Assembly (NCBI GenBank): GCA_007127425.1
Contig: SKZJ01000234.1
Location: 1-6,277 of the forward strand
Direction: 5' to 3'
Length of the DNA: 6,277 nucleotides
DNA from: Wenzhouxiangella sp.
GTDB lineage: Bacteria; Pseudomonadota; Gammaproteobacteria; Xanthomonadales; Wenzhouxiangellaceae
The notes under the pieces were generated by a model. It saw only the letters and a program-made list of their open reading frames with translations, was not told the DNA's origin and did no database searches. Both the position numbers and the translations under genes were made by a program. Positions 1 through 5,532 of this stretch are shown here, piece after piece (within the stretch, counting starts at the first letter, position 1; each line of letters starts with the position of its first letter).

Positions 1-2
1 AC

Positions 3-2606
3 GCGGTCAACAAGATTCTCAAGGACATTGTCGTGCGTTCGGCGTTGATGGCCGGTTTCCGTGCGCCCTACATCCCCGGCTGGGATTGTCACGGGCTGCC
101 GATCGAGCTGCAGGTGGAAAAAAAGGTCGGCAAGGTGGGGCACAAGGTCGATGCGGCCACTTTCCGCCAGAAATGTCGTGAATACGCCGACCGCCAGATC
201 GACAACCAGCGCGAGGACTTCAAGCGTCTCGGCGGGCTGGGCGACTGGGCCCACCCCTACGCGACGCGGGATTTCTCCTACGAAGCCAACATGCTTCGGG
301 CGCTGGCGAAGATCGTCGAGCGCGGACACCTCAAGCGTGGGGTCAAGCCCGTGCACTGGTGTTTCGACTGCGGCTCGGCCCTGGCCGAGGCCGAGATCGA
401 GTACCAGGACAAGACCTCGATTGCCGTCGACGTGCTGTTCCCGGCCGCCGACCCGGCCAGGCTGGCCTCGCTGTTCGGACAGGAAAAGCTGTCGGACGAG
501 GCGGGTATCGTCATCTGGACGACCACGCCGTGGACCATTCCCGCCAACCAGGCGGTCTGCCTGAATGCCGAGCTTGACTATGACCTGGTGCGGGGCCAGC
601 GCGAAGGTGTGATGCGGGAACTGGTGGTGGCCAGCGATCTGCGTAAGGCGGTGTGTGAGCGCATCGGCCTGGAGAATATCGAGGTCATTGGCACGGTGCA
701 GGGCGAAGCGCTCGAGCACCTGCAGCTCAGGCACCCGTTCAACGACTACCAGGTGCCGGTCATTCTCGGCGACCATGTCACGACCGAAGCCGGTACCGGT
801 GCGGTTCATACCGCGCCCGGCCACGGCCAGGAAGATTTCGACATCGGCCTGGTCTACGATCTGCCGGTGGTCAATCCCATCGACGGTCGCGGCATTTTTG
901 TCGATGAGACGCCGGTGGTCGGCGGCGAGCACGTCTGGAAGGCCAATTCCCAGCTCGTCGAGCACATGAAGGTCAACGGCACACTGCTGGCAGCCGAGGA
1001 TTTCGGCCACAGCTATCCGCACTGCTGGCGTCACAAGACACCGACCGCGTTCCGCACCACGCCGCAGTGGTTCATCGCCATGGAGCAGGCGAACCTGCGC
1101 GAACAGGCGCTCAAGGCCATTGACCAGGTGCGCTGGGTGCCCGACTGGGGCCAGGCGCGCATTCGCGGCATGATCGAGACCCGCCCGGACTGGTGCATCT
1201 CGCGCCAGCGCACCTGGGGCGTGCCGCTGGGGTTCTTCATCGACCGCGACAGCCAGCAGCCGCATCCCGATACCCCGGATATCCTCAAGAAACTGGCCGA
1301 CATCGTTGACAAGGAGGGCGTCGACGCCTGGTATGCCGACGATATCGCCGAGCGCCTGGGGGTGGACGGCGAGTGCTATGAGCCGGTGCCCGATATTCTC
1401 GATGTGTGGTTCGATTCCGGCGTGACCCATCACTGCGTGCTGGATCAGCGAGATGAACTGACTCGTCCGGCCGATATTTACCTGGAAGGTTCCGACCAGC
1501 ATCGCGGCTGGTTCCAGTCCTCGCTGCTGACCTCGGTGGCGATGCACGGCGAAGCACCCTATCGGCAGGTACTGACCCACGGCTTCACCGTCGATGCCGA
1601 GGGCAAGAAGATGTCGAAGTCGATGGGCAATGTCGTCGCCCCGCAGCAGGTCATGAATACGCTGGGTGCCGACATCCTCAGGCTCTGGGTGGCCGCGGCT
1701 GATTATCGCCAGGAGATGAGCGTCTCCGACGAAATTCTAAAACGCGTGGCCGATGCCTACCGGCGCATCCGCAACACCTCGCGCTTCCTGATCGGCAACC
1801 TGCACGACTTCGATCCGGCAATACACATCAAGCCGACCGACGAGATGCTGCCGCTGGACCGCTACGCCGTCGACCTGGCGTGTCAACTCGGTGAAGAGAT
1901 TGTCGACTCCTACAAGAACTATCGTTTTCTCAATATCTACCAGCGTCTCCACCATTTCTGCTCGGTGGACATGGGCGCGTTTTACCTCGATATCGTCAAG
2001 GACCGGCTCTACACCTTGCCCGCGGATCACCCGGCCCGCCGCTCGGCACAAACGGCCATGCACCATATCCTCGAGGCGCTGGTGCGATGGCTGGCGCCGG
2101 TGTGCTGCTTTACCGCCGAGGAAATCTGGAATGAGATGTCCGGTGAGCGCGAGGAGTCGGTGATGCTGGCGACCTGGTACGAGGGGCTGGAGCCGACCGA
2201 TACGGCCACGCGCGAGACCTGGCGCCGCCTGCGTGCCGTCCGCGAAGTGGTCGGTCCGAAGCTCGAGGAACTCAGGCGGGAGAAGGCCATCGGCTCATCG
2301 CTGGCGGCCGAGATTACGCTGGAGGCCTCGGGCCGGCTGGGTGAGGAGCTGGCCGCCATCGGTGACGAACTGCGTTTCCTGTTCATCTCTTCGGACGTGC
2401 ACCTGGCGCCGGTCGCCGACGCCATGGAATCGGCCGAGATCGAGGGCGACACGCTGAAGGTTGCCGTCCGTGCCACCGAACACGCCAAGTGCATTCGCTG
2501 CTGGCACCATCGTGACGACGTCGGATCCAATCCGGATCACCCCGAGATCTGCACACGTTGCGTGGGCAACGTCGAGGGCCCGGGTGAGAAGCGAACCTGG
2601 GGCTGA
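3..2606 (+). CDS. ileS: Isoleucyl-tRNA synthetase, 5'-truncated by the window edge
   Basis: Class Ia aminoacyl-tRNA synthetase that charges tRNA-Ile with isoleucine in the cytoplasm and edits misactivated valine. The frame is open to the left edge. The visible 867 residues begin AVNKILKDIVVRS, which in the family directly follows the HIGH signature, so about 70 N-terminal residues are missing; the total would match the roughly 940 residues usual for the proteobacterial enzyme. Visible landmarks are PGWDCHGLPIE near the start, the CP1 editing motifs WTTTPWTIPANQ and GTGAVHTAPGHG, then WCISRQRTWG, DVWFDSG, and the KMSKS loop at residues 536-540 of the visible part. The C-terminal zinc finger has Cys830, 833, 850 and 853 (CIRCW and CTRC). 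A GTG at 33 opens a shorter reading but is internal, since homology continues upstream of it. The gene is followed after five bases by lspA, the usual gammaproteobacterial order. Nothing looks damaged. Confidence 0.99.
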   Translation, partial: AVNKILKDIVVRSALMAGFRAPYIPGWDCHGLPIELQVEKKVGKVGHKVDAATFRQKCREYADRQIDNQREDFKRLGGLGDWAHPYATRDFSYEANMLRALAKIVERGHLKRGVKPVHWCFDCGSALAEAEIEYQDKTSIAVDVLFPAADPARLASLFGQEKLSDEAGIVIWTTTPWTIPANQAVCLNAELDYDLVRGQREGVMRELVVASDLRKAVCERIGLENIEVIGTVQGEALEHLQLRHPFNDYQVPVILGDHVTTEAGTGAVHTAPGHGQEDFDIGLVYDLPVVNPIDGRGIFVDETPVVGGEHVWKANSQLVEHMKVNGTLLAAEDFGHSYPHCWRHKTPTAFRTTPQWFIAMEQANLREQALKAIDQVRWVPDWGQARIRGMIETRPDWCISRQRTWGVPLGFFIDRDSQQPHPDTPDILKKLADIVDKEGVDAWYADDIAERLGVDGECYEPVPDILDVWFDSGVTHHCVLDQRDELTRPADIYLEGSDQHRGWFQSSLLTSVAMHGEAPYRQVLTHGFTVDAEGKKMSKSMGNVVAPQQVMNTLGADILRLWVAAADYRQEMSVSDEILKRVADAYRRIRNTSRFLIGNLHDFDPAIHIKPTDEMLPLDRYAVDLACQLGEEIVDSYKNYRFLNIYQRLHHFCSVDMGAFYLDIVKDRLYTLPADHPARRSAQTAMHHILEALVRWLAPVCCFTAEEIWNEMSGEREESVMLATWYEGLEPTDTATRETWRRLRAVREVVGPKLEELRREKAIGSSLAAEITLEASGRLGEELAAIGDELRFLFISSDVHLAPVADAMESAEIEGDTLKVAVRATEHAKCIRCWHHRDDVGSNPDHPEICTRCVGNVEGPGEKRTWG

Positions 2607-2611
2607 CCGTC

Positions 2612-3103
2612 ATGCTGCCGATGAGACCGTCAAAGTACTTCCTGTGGCTGGGCCTGGTCTTGGTCCTGGTGCTGCTCGACCAATGGACCAAGCACCTCGC
2701 CACCCAGGCGCTGGAGCTTTATCGGCCGCGCGAGGTCCTGTCCTGGCTCAACCTGACCCTGGCACACAATACCGGTGCGGCCTTCAGCTTCCTGGCAGGC
2801 GCCGGCGGTTGGCAACGCTGGTTCCTGTCCGCTGTGGCGGTGGTCATCTGCATCGTGCTGCTGGTGTGGCTGTGGCGTCTTCCGCACCGCGCCCGCATGC
2901 TGCCGACTGCGCTCTGCCTCATTCTGGGCGGTGCGATCGGCAACCTGATCGATCGGGTGCGTTTCGGTTACGTGGTCGATTTCATCGACGTGCATTACGC
3001 CGGTTGGCACTGGCCGGCTTTCAACCTGGCCGACGCCATCATTGTCATCGGGGTGGGGCTGCTGTTGCTGGAAAGTTTTATTCCGAGACGGCAGAGGCAC
3101 TGA
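2612..3103 (+). CDS. lspA: Lipoprotein signal peptidase (signal peptidase II)
   Basis: Inner-membrane aspartyl protease that removes the signal peptide from diacylglyceryl-prolipoproteins after Lgt action; target of globomycin. The 163-residue product has the family's normal length and all its signatures: LDQWTK (Asp23), HNTGAAFSF (Asn53), GGAIGNLIDR, then VVDFID and FNLADAI. By family knowledge Asp123 and Asp141 in the last two motifs are the catalytic pair. Four hydrophobic segments are visible, at about residues 8-24, 69-88, 95-112 and 136-157. I chose ATG 2612 because it lies closest to the ileS stop; an in-frame ATG at 2621 would remove three residues. No strong Shine-Dalgarno is visible, only a GGGG at 2599-2602 inside the ileS end, so translational coupling to ileS is likely. 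In many gammaproteobacteria fkpB and ispH come next; here the operon appears to end and a convergent gene follows. Confidence 0.98.
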   Translation: MLPMRPSKYFLWLGLVLVLVLLDQWTKHLATQALELYRPREVLSWLNLTLAHNTGAAFSFLAGAGGWQRWFLSAVAVVICIVLLVWLWRLPHRARMLPTALCLILGGAIGNLIDRVRFGYVVDFIDVHYAGWHWPAFNLADAIIVIGVGLLLLESFIPRRQRH

Positions 3104-3115
3104 CCACTGAATAGG

Positions 3116-3141
3116 CTGCCAAGCCGCGATAGCTTCGGCAG
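3116..3141 (+). terminator. Hairpin after lspA, possible 3'-end structure with a REP remnant
   Basis: Twelve bases after the lspA stop, CTGCC (3116-3120) pairs with GGCAG (3137-3141) and AAGC (3121-3124) with GCTT (3132-3135), with one bulged C and a seven-base loop. No T-run follows, so this is not a classical intrinsic terminator; it may protect or define the 3' end of the ileS-lspA transcript. The segment CCAAGCCGCGAT (3119-3130) is identical to the 3' half of the full REP at 3214-3243, so the hairpin looks like a decayed REP copy. Confidence 0.45.
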
Positions 3142-3160
3142 AACCGGAGTGCGGGGAGAT

Positions 3161-3336
3161 GGAAGACGGAAGACGGAAGAGGGGAAAGAAAAAGTCTCAA
3201 GTGGCGGCACCGGTTTTTGTAGGAGCGGCTTCCAAGCCGCGATGCCAGGCCAGACCGGGGTTATCGCGGCTTGGAAGCCGCTCCCACAAATACCGAAGTG
3301 AGCTCGGGCATTTCTTCCCTCTCCCGTCTCCCGTCT
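3161..3336. repeat. Outer purine-rich inverted repeat enclosing the REP pair
   Basis: On the left, a 7-bp unit GGAAGAC is repeated almost three times (3161-3180) and runs into GGGGAAAGAAAAAG. On the right, 3311-3336 read on the minus strand gives AGACGG-G-AGACGG-G-AGAGGGAAGAAA. This is nearly the same as the left arm from 3164, AGACGG-A-AGACGG-A-AGAGGGGAAAGAAA, differing by two G/A changes and a one-base length difference. The arms are about 117 bases apart and face each other around the REP pair. They are too far apart to be a simple terminator. No protein reading is plausible here. Confidence 0.75.
3214..3290. repeat. Inverted REP pair (REPIN/BIME-like)
   Basis: Two REP units face each other. 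The left unit (3214-3243) reads TTTTTGTAGGAGCGG then CTTCCAAGCCGCGAT. The right unit (3263-3290), on the minus strand, reads TTTGTGGGAGCGG then CTTCCAAGCCGCGAT. The two agree except for GTAG versus GTGG and the T-run. Each unit is itself a palindrome (GCGGCTT / AAGCCGC), and the pair could fold as a long hairpin around the 19-base spacer 3244-3262. The GTRG head followed by an imperfect palindrome is the known architecture of REPs mobilised by RAYT (TnpA-REP) transposases. No RAYT gene is present in the window. The setting between two convergent 3' ends is typical for REPs. Confidence 0.85.
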
Positions 3337-3362
3337 CTTCCTCTACCCATACTCCCAATCCC

Positions 3363-3389
3363 CACGCCGGGGCACATCACCCCGGCGTG
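3363..3389 (-). terminator. Strong GC hairpin downstream of yccA
   Basis: CACGCCGGGG (3363-3372) and CCCCGGCGTG (3380-3389) form a perfect 10-bp stem with a seven-base loop, 37 bases beyond the yccA stop codon. Position and stability suggest it ends or protects the yccA transcript. No U-run follows on either strand, so it could be a weak bidirectional or Rho-assisted stop rather than a canonical intrinsic terminator. Confidence 0.6.
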
Positions 3390-3426
3390 CGGCTGGTTCT
3401 TGCGGTCAATCAGCGCGTCACCGCCC

Positions 3427-4113
3427 TCAATCTTCCCCGAAGAAGAAGCCGAGCAGGTGGAGCAGGCTGGTGAACAGGTTGTAGATGGACACGAACAGGG
3501 TCACGGTGGCCATGATGTAATTGCGCTCACCGCCCCTGACGATCTGCTGCGTCTGATACAGGATCAGGCCGCACATCAGCAGCGCGAACATCGAGCTCAC
3601 GGCCAGGCCGAGGGCCGGCATGCTGAAGAAGATCGAGACCAGGCCGGCGAAGAAGGCGACCAGGATGCCCACGAGCAGGAACGGCCCCATGAAGCTGAAG
3701 TCCTTCTTCGTCACCATGGCGAAGCCCGACAGGCCGATGAAGGCCACGCCGGTGGCGCCCATGGCCGTGATCACCAGCTGGTGGCCGTTGGCGAACATGG
3801 TGGTGTAGGCGCTGATGATCGGGCCCAGGGTCAGGCCCATGAAGCCGGTCAGCGCGAACACACTGAGGATGCCCCAGGCCGAGTTGCGCAGGTACATGGT
3901 CAGAAACAGCAGGCCGAAGTAGCCCACCAGCGTGATGACCACCCCGGGATAGGGCCAGTTGTTGGCCATCGACAGCAACGCCGTGCCGGCGCTGAACAAA
4001 AGCGTCAGGGCCAGCAGGTTCCAGGTATTGCGCAGGACCTTGCGGGCGCTCTCGTCGATTTCCACACCCTGTTGCGTGCGCGGAATGGCAGTCGTACGGA
4101 AGTTGTCGCTCAT
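3427..4113 (-). CDS. yccA: YccA-type Bax inhibitor-1 family inner-membrane protein
   Basis: A 228-residue polytopic membrane protein of the BI-1/YccA (UPF0005) family. In E. coli YccA is a substrate and modulator of the FtsH protease; the same role here is inference. Seven hydrophobic segments are visible, at about residues 31-50, 57-75, 80-103, 112-134, 141-163, 168-188 and 200-224, after a soluble N-terminal stretch. Family-like patches include [34 protein letters not shown] and, at the C-terminus, [20 protein letters not shown], which closely follow my memory of E. coli YccA. The two aspartates that form the pH-sensing pair in other BI-1 proteins are Gln187 and Ser209 here, as expected for the YccA branch. 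ATG 4113 has a Shine-Dalgarno GAGGA at 4126-4130 (minus strand) with a rather long 12-base spacing. The gene is a single unit, divergent from the PLP enzyme and convergent with lspA. Confidence 0.93.
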   Translation of the reverse strand: MSDNFRTTAIPRTQQGVEIDESARKVLRNTWNLLALTLLFSAGTALLSMANNWPYPGVVITLVGYFGLLFLTMYLRNSAWGILSVFALTGFMGLTLGPIISAYTTMFANGHQLVITAMGATGVAFIGLSGFAMVTKKDFSFMGPFLLVGILVAFFAGLVSIFFSMPALGLAVSSMFALLMCGLILYQTQQIVRGGERNYIMATVTLFVSIYNLFTSLLHLLGFFFGED

Positions 4114-4131
4114 GGTTGGCGTTGTTCCTCT

Positions 4132-4159
4132 TTGAATCGAATGGATTGCACTGGATAAT
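4132..4159 (+). promoter_or_regulatory. Candidate sigma-70 promoter for the PLP enzyme gene
   Basis: TTGAAT (4132-4137, 4 of 6 to the -35 consensus) lies 16 bases before GATAAT (4154-4159, 5 of 6 to the -10 consensus). Transcription would start near 4166, giving a leader of about 34 bases before ATG 4200. Called by eye from the consensus only. Confidence 0.45.
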
Positions 4160-4167
4160 TGACCATT

Positions 4168-4176
4168 ATTCTAGCA
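4168..4176 (-). promoter_or_regulatory. Candidate extended -10 promoter for yccA
   Basis: Read on the minus strand, this is TGCTAGAAT, an extended -10 box (TGn plus TAGAAT). No good -35 lies 17 bases upstream, which is tolerable for extended -10 promoters. It predicts a leader of roughly 48 bases before the yccA ATG. Its core is back to back with the plus-strand -10 at 4154-4159, so the two promoters would compete for overlapping polymerase footprints. Confidence 0.4.
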
Positions 4177-4199
4177 GGAAGGTTTCAAGCCCCGGTATC

Positions 4200-5348
4200 A
4201 TGCCTGCCATGGAAAGATCACGCCCGTCTCCCGCCACCGACAGCGGCGATTGCCGCTGGACCGCCGAGGCCATTCGCGCGATCGAGGCCGATTTCAACCG
4301 CTCGGCCGATACCCACCTGATTCGCATGGACATGCCGGCCGCATGGTCCGGGTGGGCGTTGTATCTCAAGGACGAGTCGATTCATCCCACTGGCAGCCTC
4401 AAGCATCGCCTGGCTCGCTCGCTGTTTCTATACGGCCTGTGCAATGGATGGATCGGGCCGGATACCCCCATCATCGAGGCCAGCTCGGGCTCGACTGCCG
4501 TTTCCGAGGCTTATTTCGCCCGATTGCTGGGCTTGCGCTTCATCGCCGTCATGCCCGACAGTGTGTCGCCCGAAAAGATTGCGCAGATCGAGTTCTACGG
4601 CGGCGAGTGCCGGCTGGTCGAGGCCTGCTCGATCTACGAAGAATCCGACCGCCTGACCCGAGAGCTGGGCGGGCATTTCATGGACCAGTTCACCTATGCC
4701 GAGCGGGCAACGGACTGGCGCGGCAATAACAATATTGCCGAGAGCCTGTTCTCCCAGATGGCCTGCGAGCCCTATCCGCATCCCCGCTGGGTGGTGGTGT
4801 CGGCCGGCACCGGTGGAACCGCCGCCACGCTCGGGCGCTACATGCGTTTTCGCTGTTTTGCAGGCTGTCCGACCGGCCTGTGTGTCGTCGATCCGGAAAA
4901 TTCCGTGTTTCACGATTACTACAAGACGGGAAACAGGAACCTGAGCATCACGACCGGCTCGCGCATCGAGGGCATCGGTCGTCCTCGCGTGGAGCCCAGC
5001 TTCATCCCCTCGATCATCGACCGCATGATGACCGTGCCGGATGCGGCCAGCATGGCCGCGATCCGCTTTCTTGAACGCTGGCTGGGCCGCAAATGCGGCG
5101 GTTCGACCGGCACCAACCTGATCGGGAGCGTACGCCTGCTCTCCGAAATGCGTGAGAAAGGACAAAAGGGGAGCGTTGTCACCCTGCTGTGCGACGACGG
5201 CGAACGCTACCGGGAGAGCTATTACAACGAAGCCTGGTTGGCCGAGCAGGGGCTCGACATCGAGCCGTGGATGAAAGCGCTAGAGCAATGGGCAGAGACG
5301 GGGCGCTGGGAAGAACCGCTCGTAGGAGCGGCTTCCCAGCCACGCTAA
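4200..5348 (+). CDS. PLP-dependent cysteine synthase-family enzyme, Cds1-like (probable L-cysteine desulfhydrase)
   Basis: Cytoplasmic fold-type-II PLP enzyme of the cysteine synthase/cystathionine beta-synthase superfamily. Residue numbers count from ATG 4209 (379 residues). HPTGSLKHR carries the probable Schiff-base lysine, Lys65. EASSGSTA (90-97) is the substrate loop, GTGGT (200-204) binds the PLP phosphate, and GGSTGTN (297-303) supplies the serine that faces the pyridine nitrogen. Long patches such as [32 protein letters not shown] and [14 protein letters not shown] resemble, from memory, mycobacterial Cds1, which releases H2S from cysteine; a desulfhydrase role is therefore inferred, and a synthase or other beta-elimination activity is possible. 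ATG 4200 and ATG 4209 are both plausible starts with no well-spaced Shine-Dalgarno; AGGAAGG at 4176-4182 is 17 bases before 4200. A TTG at 4116 is open but would run through the promoter region. The C-terminal VGAASQPR and stop lie inside a REP element. No sulfur-metabolism genes are adjacent. Confidence 0.9.
   Translation: MPAMERSRPSPATDSGDCRWTAEAIRAIEADFNRSADTHLIRMDMPAAWSGWALYLKDESIHPTGSLKHRLARSLFLYGLCNGWIGPDTPIIEASSGSTAVSEAYFARLLGLRFIAVMPDSVSPEKIAQIEFYGGECRLVEACSIYEESDRLTRELGGHFMDQFTYAERATDWRGNNNIAESLFSQMACEPYPHPRWVVVSAGTGGTAATLGRYMRFRCFAGCPTGLCVVDPENSVFHDYYKTGNRNLSITTGSRIEGIGRPRVEPSFIPSIIDRMMTVPDAASMAAIRFLERWLGRKCGGSTGTNLIGSVRLLSEMREKGQKGSVVTLLCDDGERYRESYYNEAWLAEQGLDIEPWMKALEQWAETGRWEEPLVGAASQPR
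5322..5348 (+). repeat. REP unit overlapping the 3' end of the PLP enzyme gene
   Basis: GTAGGAGCGGCTTCC followed by CAGCCACGCTAA matches the full REPs at 3214-3290, including the GTAG head, with three substitutions (A to C in the loop, G to A in the stem, A to C before TAA). The TAA matches the TAA in the minus-strand reading of the right-hand REP (GCGATAA, ending at 3261). The unit encodes the last eight residues and the stop of the upstream gene. Its palindrome has one C-A mismatch on this strand and a G-U pair on the other. Confidence 0.85.
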
Positions 5349-5358
5349 CACCGCCCCC

Positions 5359-5384
5359 TGTGGGATCGGCCTCCAGGCCGCGAC
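5359..5384 (+). repeat. Second REP unit, variant with a swapped stem pair
   Basis: TGTGGGATCGGCCTCC followed by AGGCCGCGAC is in the same orientation as the unit 38 bases upstream. Compared with the consensus it has a GTGG head, a G-to-T change before the stem, and T-to-C plus A-to-G changes at the two sides of one stem pair, so CGGCCT (5367-5372) and AGGCCG (5375-5380) still pair perfectly. With the previous unit it forms a direct REP doublet. Confidence 0.8.
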
Positions 5385-5398
5385 AAGCGCTGGCCTGG
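5373..5398 (+). terminator. Possible hairpin between the PLP gene and rplY
   Basis: CCAGGCC (5373-5379) can pair with GGCCTGG (5392-5398) across a 12-base loop, in competition with the internal REP palindrome at 5367-5380. There is no T-run directly after it. It may help separate the PLP gene transcript from rplY, but this is weak evidence. Confidence 0.3.
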
Positions 5399-5458
5399 AA
5401 CCGCTGCACCCTGAAGATCGCTCCGGCAACGCTCCTTCCTTCTTTCTCTTCAAGAGTT

Positions 5459-5464
5459 TATAAT
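5459..5464 (+). promoter_or_regulatory. rplY promoter, perfect -10 box
   Basis: A perfect TATAAT sits 69 bases before the rplY start. The expected -35 position 17 bases upstream reads TTCCTT (5436-5441), a poor match within a pyrimidine-rich stretch. A GC-rich stretch (GGTGGGC, 5465-5471) lies where the discriminator and start site would be, a feature common in stringently controlled ribosomal promoters. In E. coli rplY is also an independent unit with a ppGpp-repressed promoter; the same control here is inference. Confidence 0.65.
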
Positions 5465-5476
5465 GGTGGGCTTGCT

Positions 5477-5532
5477 CCGGTGTCCTGGTCGCGGGGTGCC
5501 GGTTATTCAACCATTATTGAGAGACTTTTGTC
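5477..5532 (+). promoter_or_regulatory. Structured rplY 5' leader with SD-like GAGAG
   Basis: CCGGTGTCC (5477-5485) pairs with GGGTGCCGG (5494-5502) over nine base pairs, three of them G-U, with an eight-base loop. GGTT (5501-5504) can also pair with AACC (5509-5512), sharing two bases with the first stem, so the two helices compete at their junction. The only ribosome-binding candidate is GAGAG at 5519-5523, nine bases before ATG 5533, weak for an abundant ribosomal protein. E. coli rplY is known to have an atypical SD and to be autogenously repressed through its leader. Whether this leader is homologous is not established. Confidence 0.5.

Noticed and set aside
2461..3114. 217-codon frame overlapping the ileS end and lspA on the plus strand
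   Set aside because: It lies in another frame over two well-supported genes and has an Arg/Ala/Gly-rich shadow composition.
3214..3290. Reading the two inverted REP units as CRISPR repeats with a spacer
   Set aside because: There are only two units, in inverted orientation, each an internal palindrome with a GTRG head; CRISPR repeats are direct and regularly spaced.
3159..3473. Small 104-codon plus-strand frame across the lspA-yccA junction
   Set aside because: It runs through tandem purine repeats and both REP units, then into the yccA antisense strand, with no conserved features.
3271..4158. 295-codon open frame on the plus strand opposite yccA
   Set aside because: It is antisense to a clear membrane-protein gene, starts inside a REP, and its Gln/His/Glu/Ala-rich translation is what the complement of hydrophobic GC-rich codons gives. 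No domain is recognisable.
4116..4199. Upstream extension of the PLP enzyme from TTG 4116
   Set aside because: It would begin two bases beyond the yccA start codon and cover the likely divergent promoters. The extra residues look non-conserved, and family homology starts only near the [14 protein letters not shown] region.
4428..5165. 245-codon frame on the minus strand opposite the PLP enzyme
   Set aside because: It is an antisense shadow of a conserved enzyme, with no recognisable domain or ribosome-binding site.
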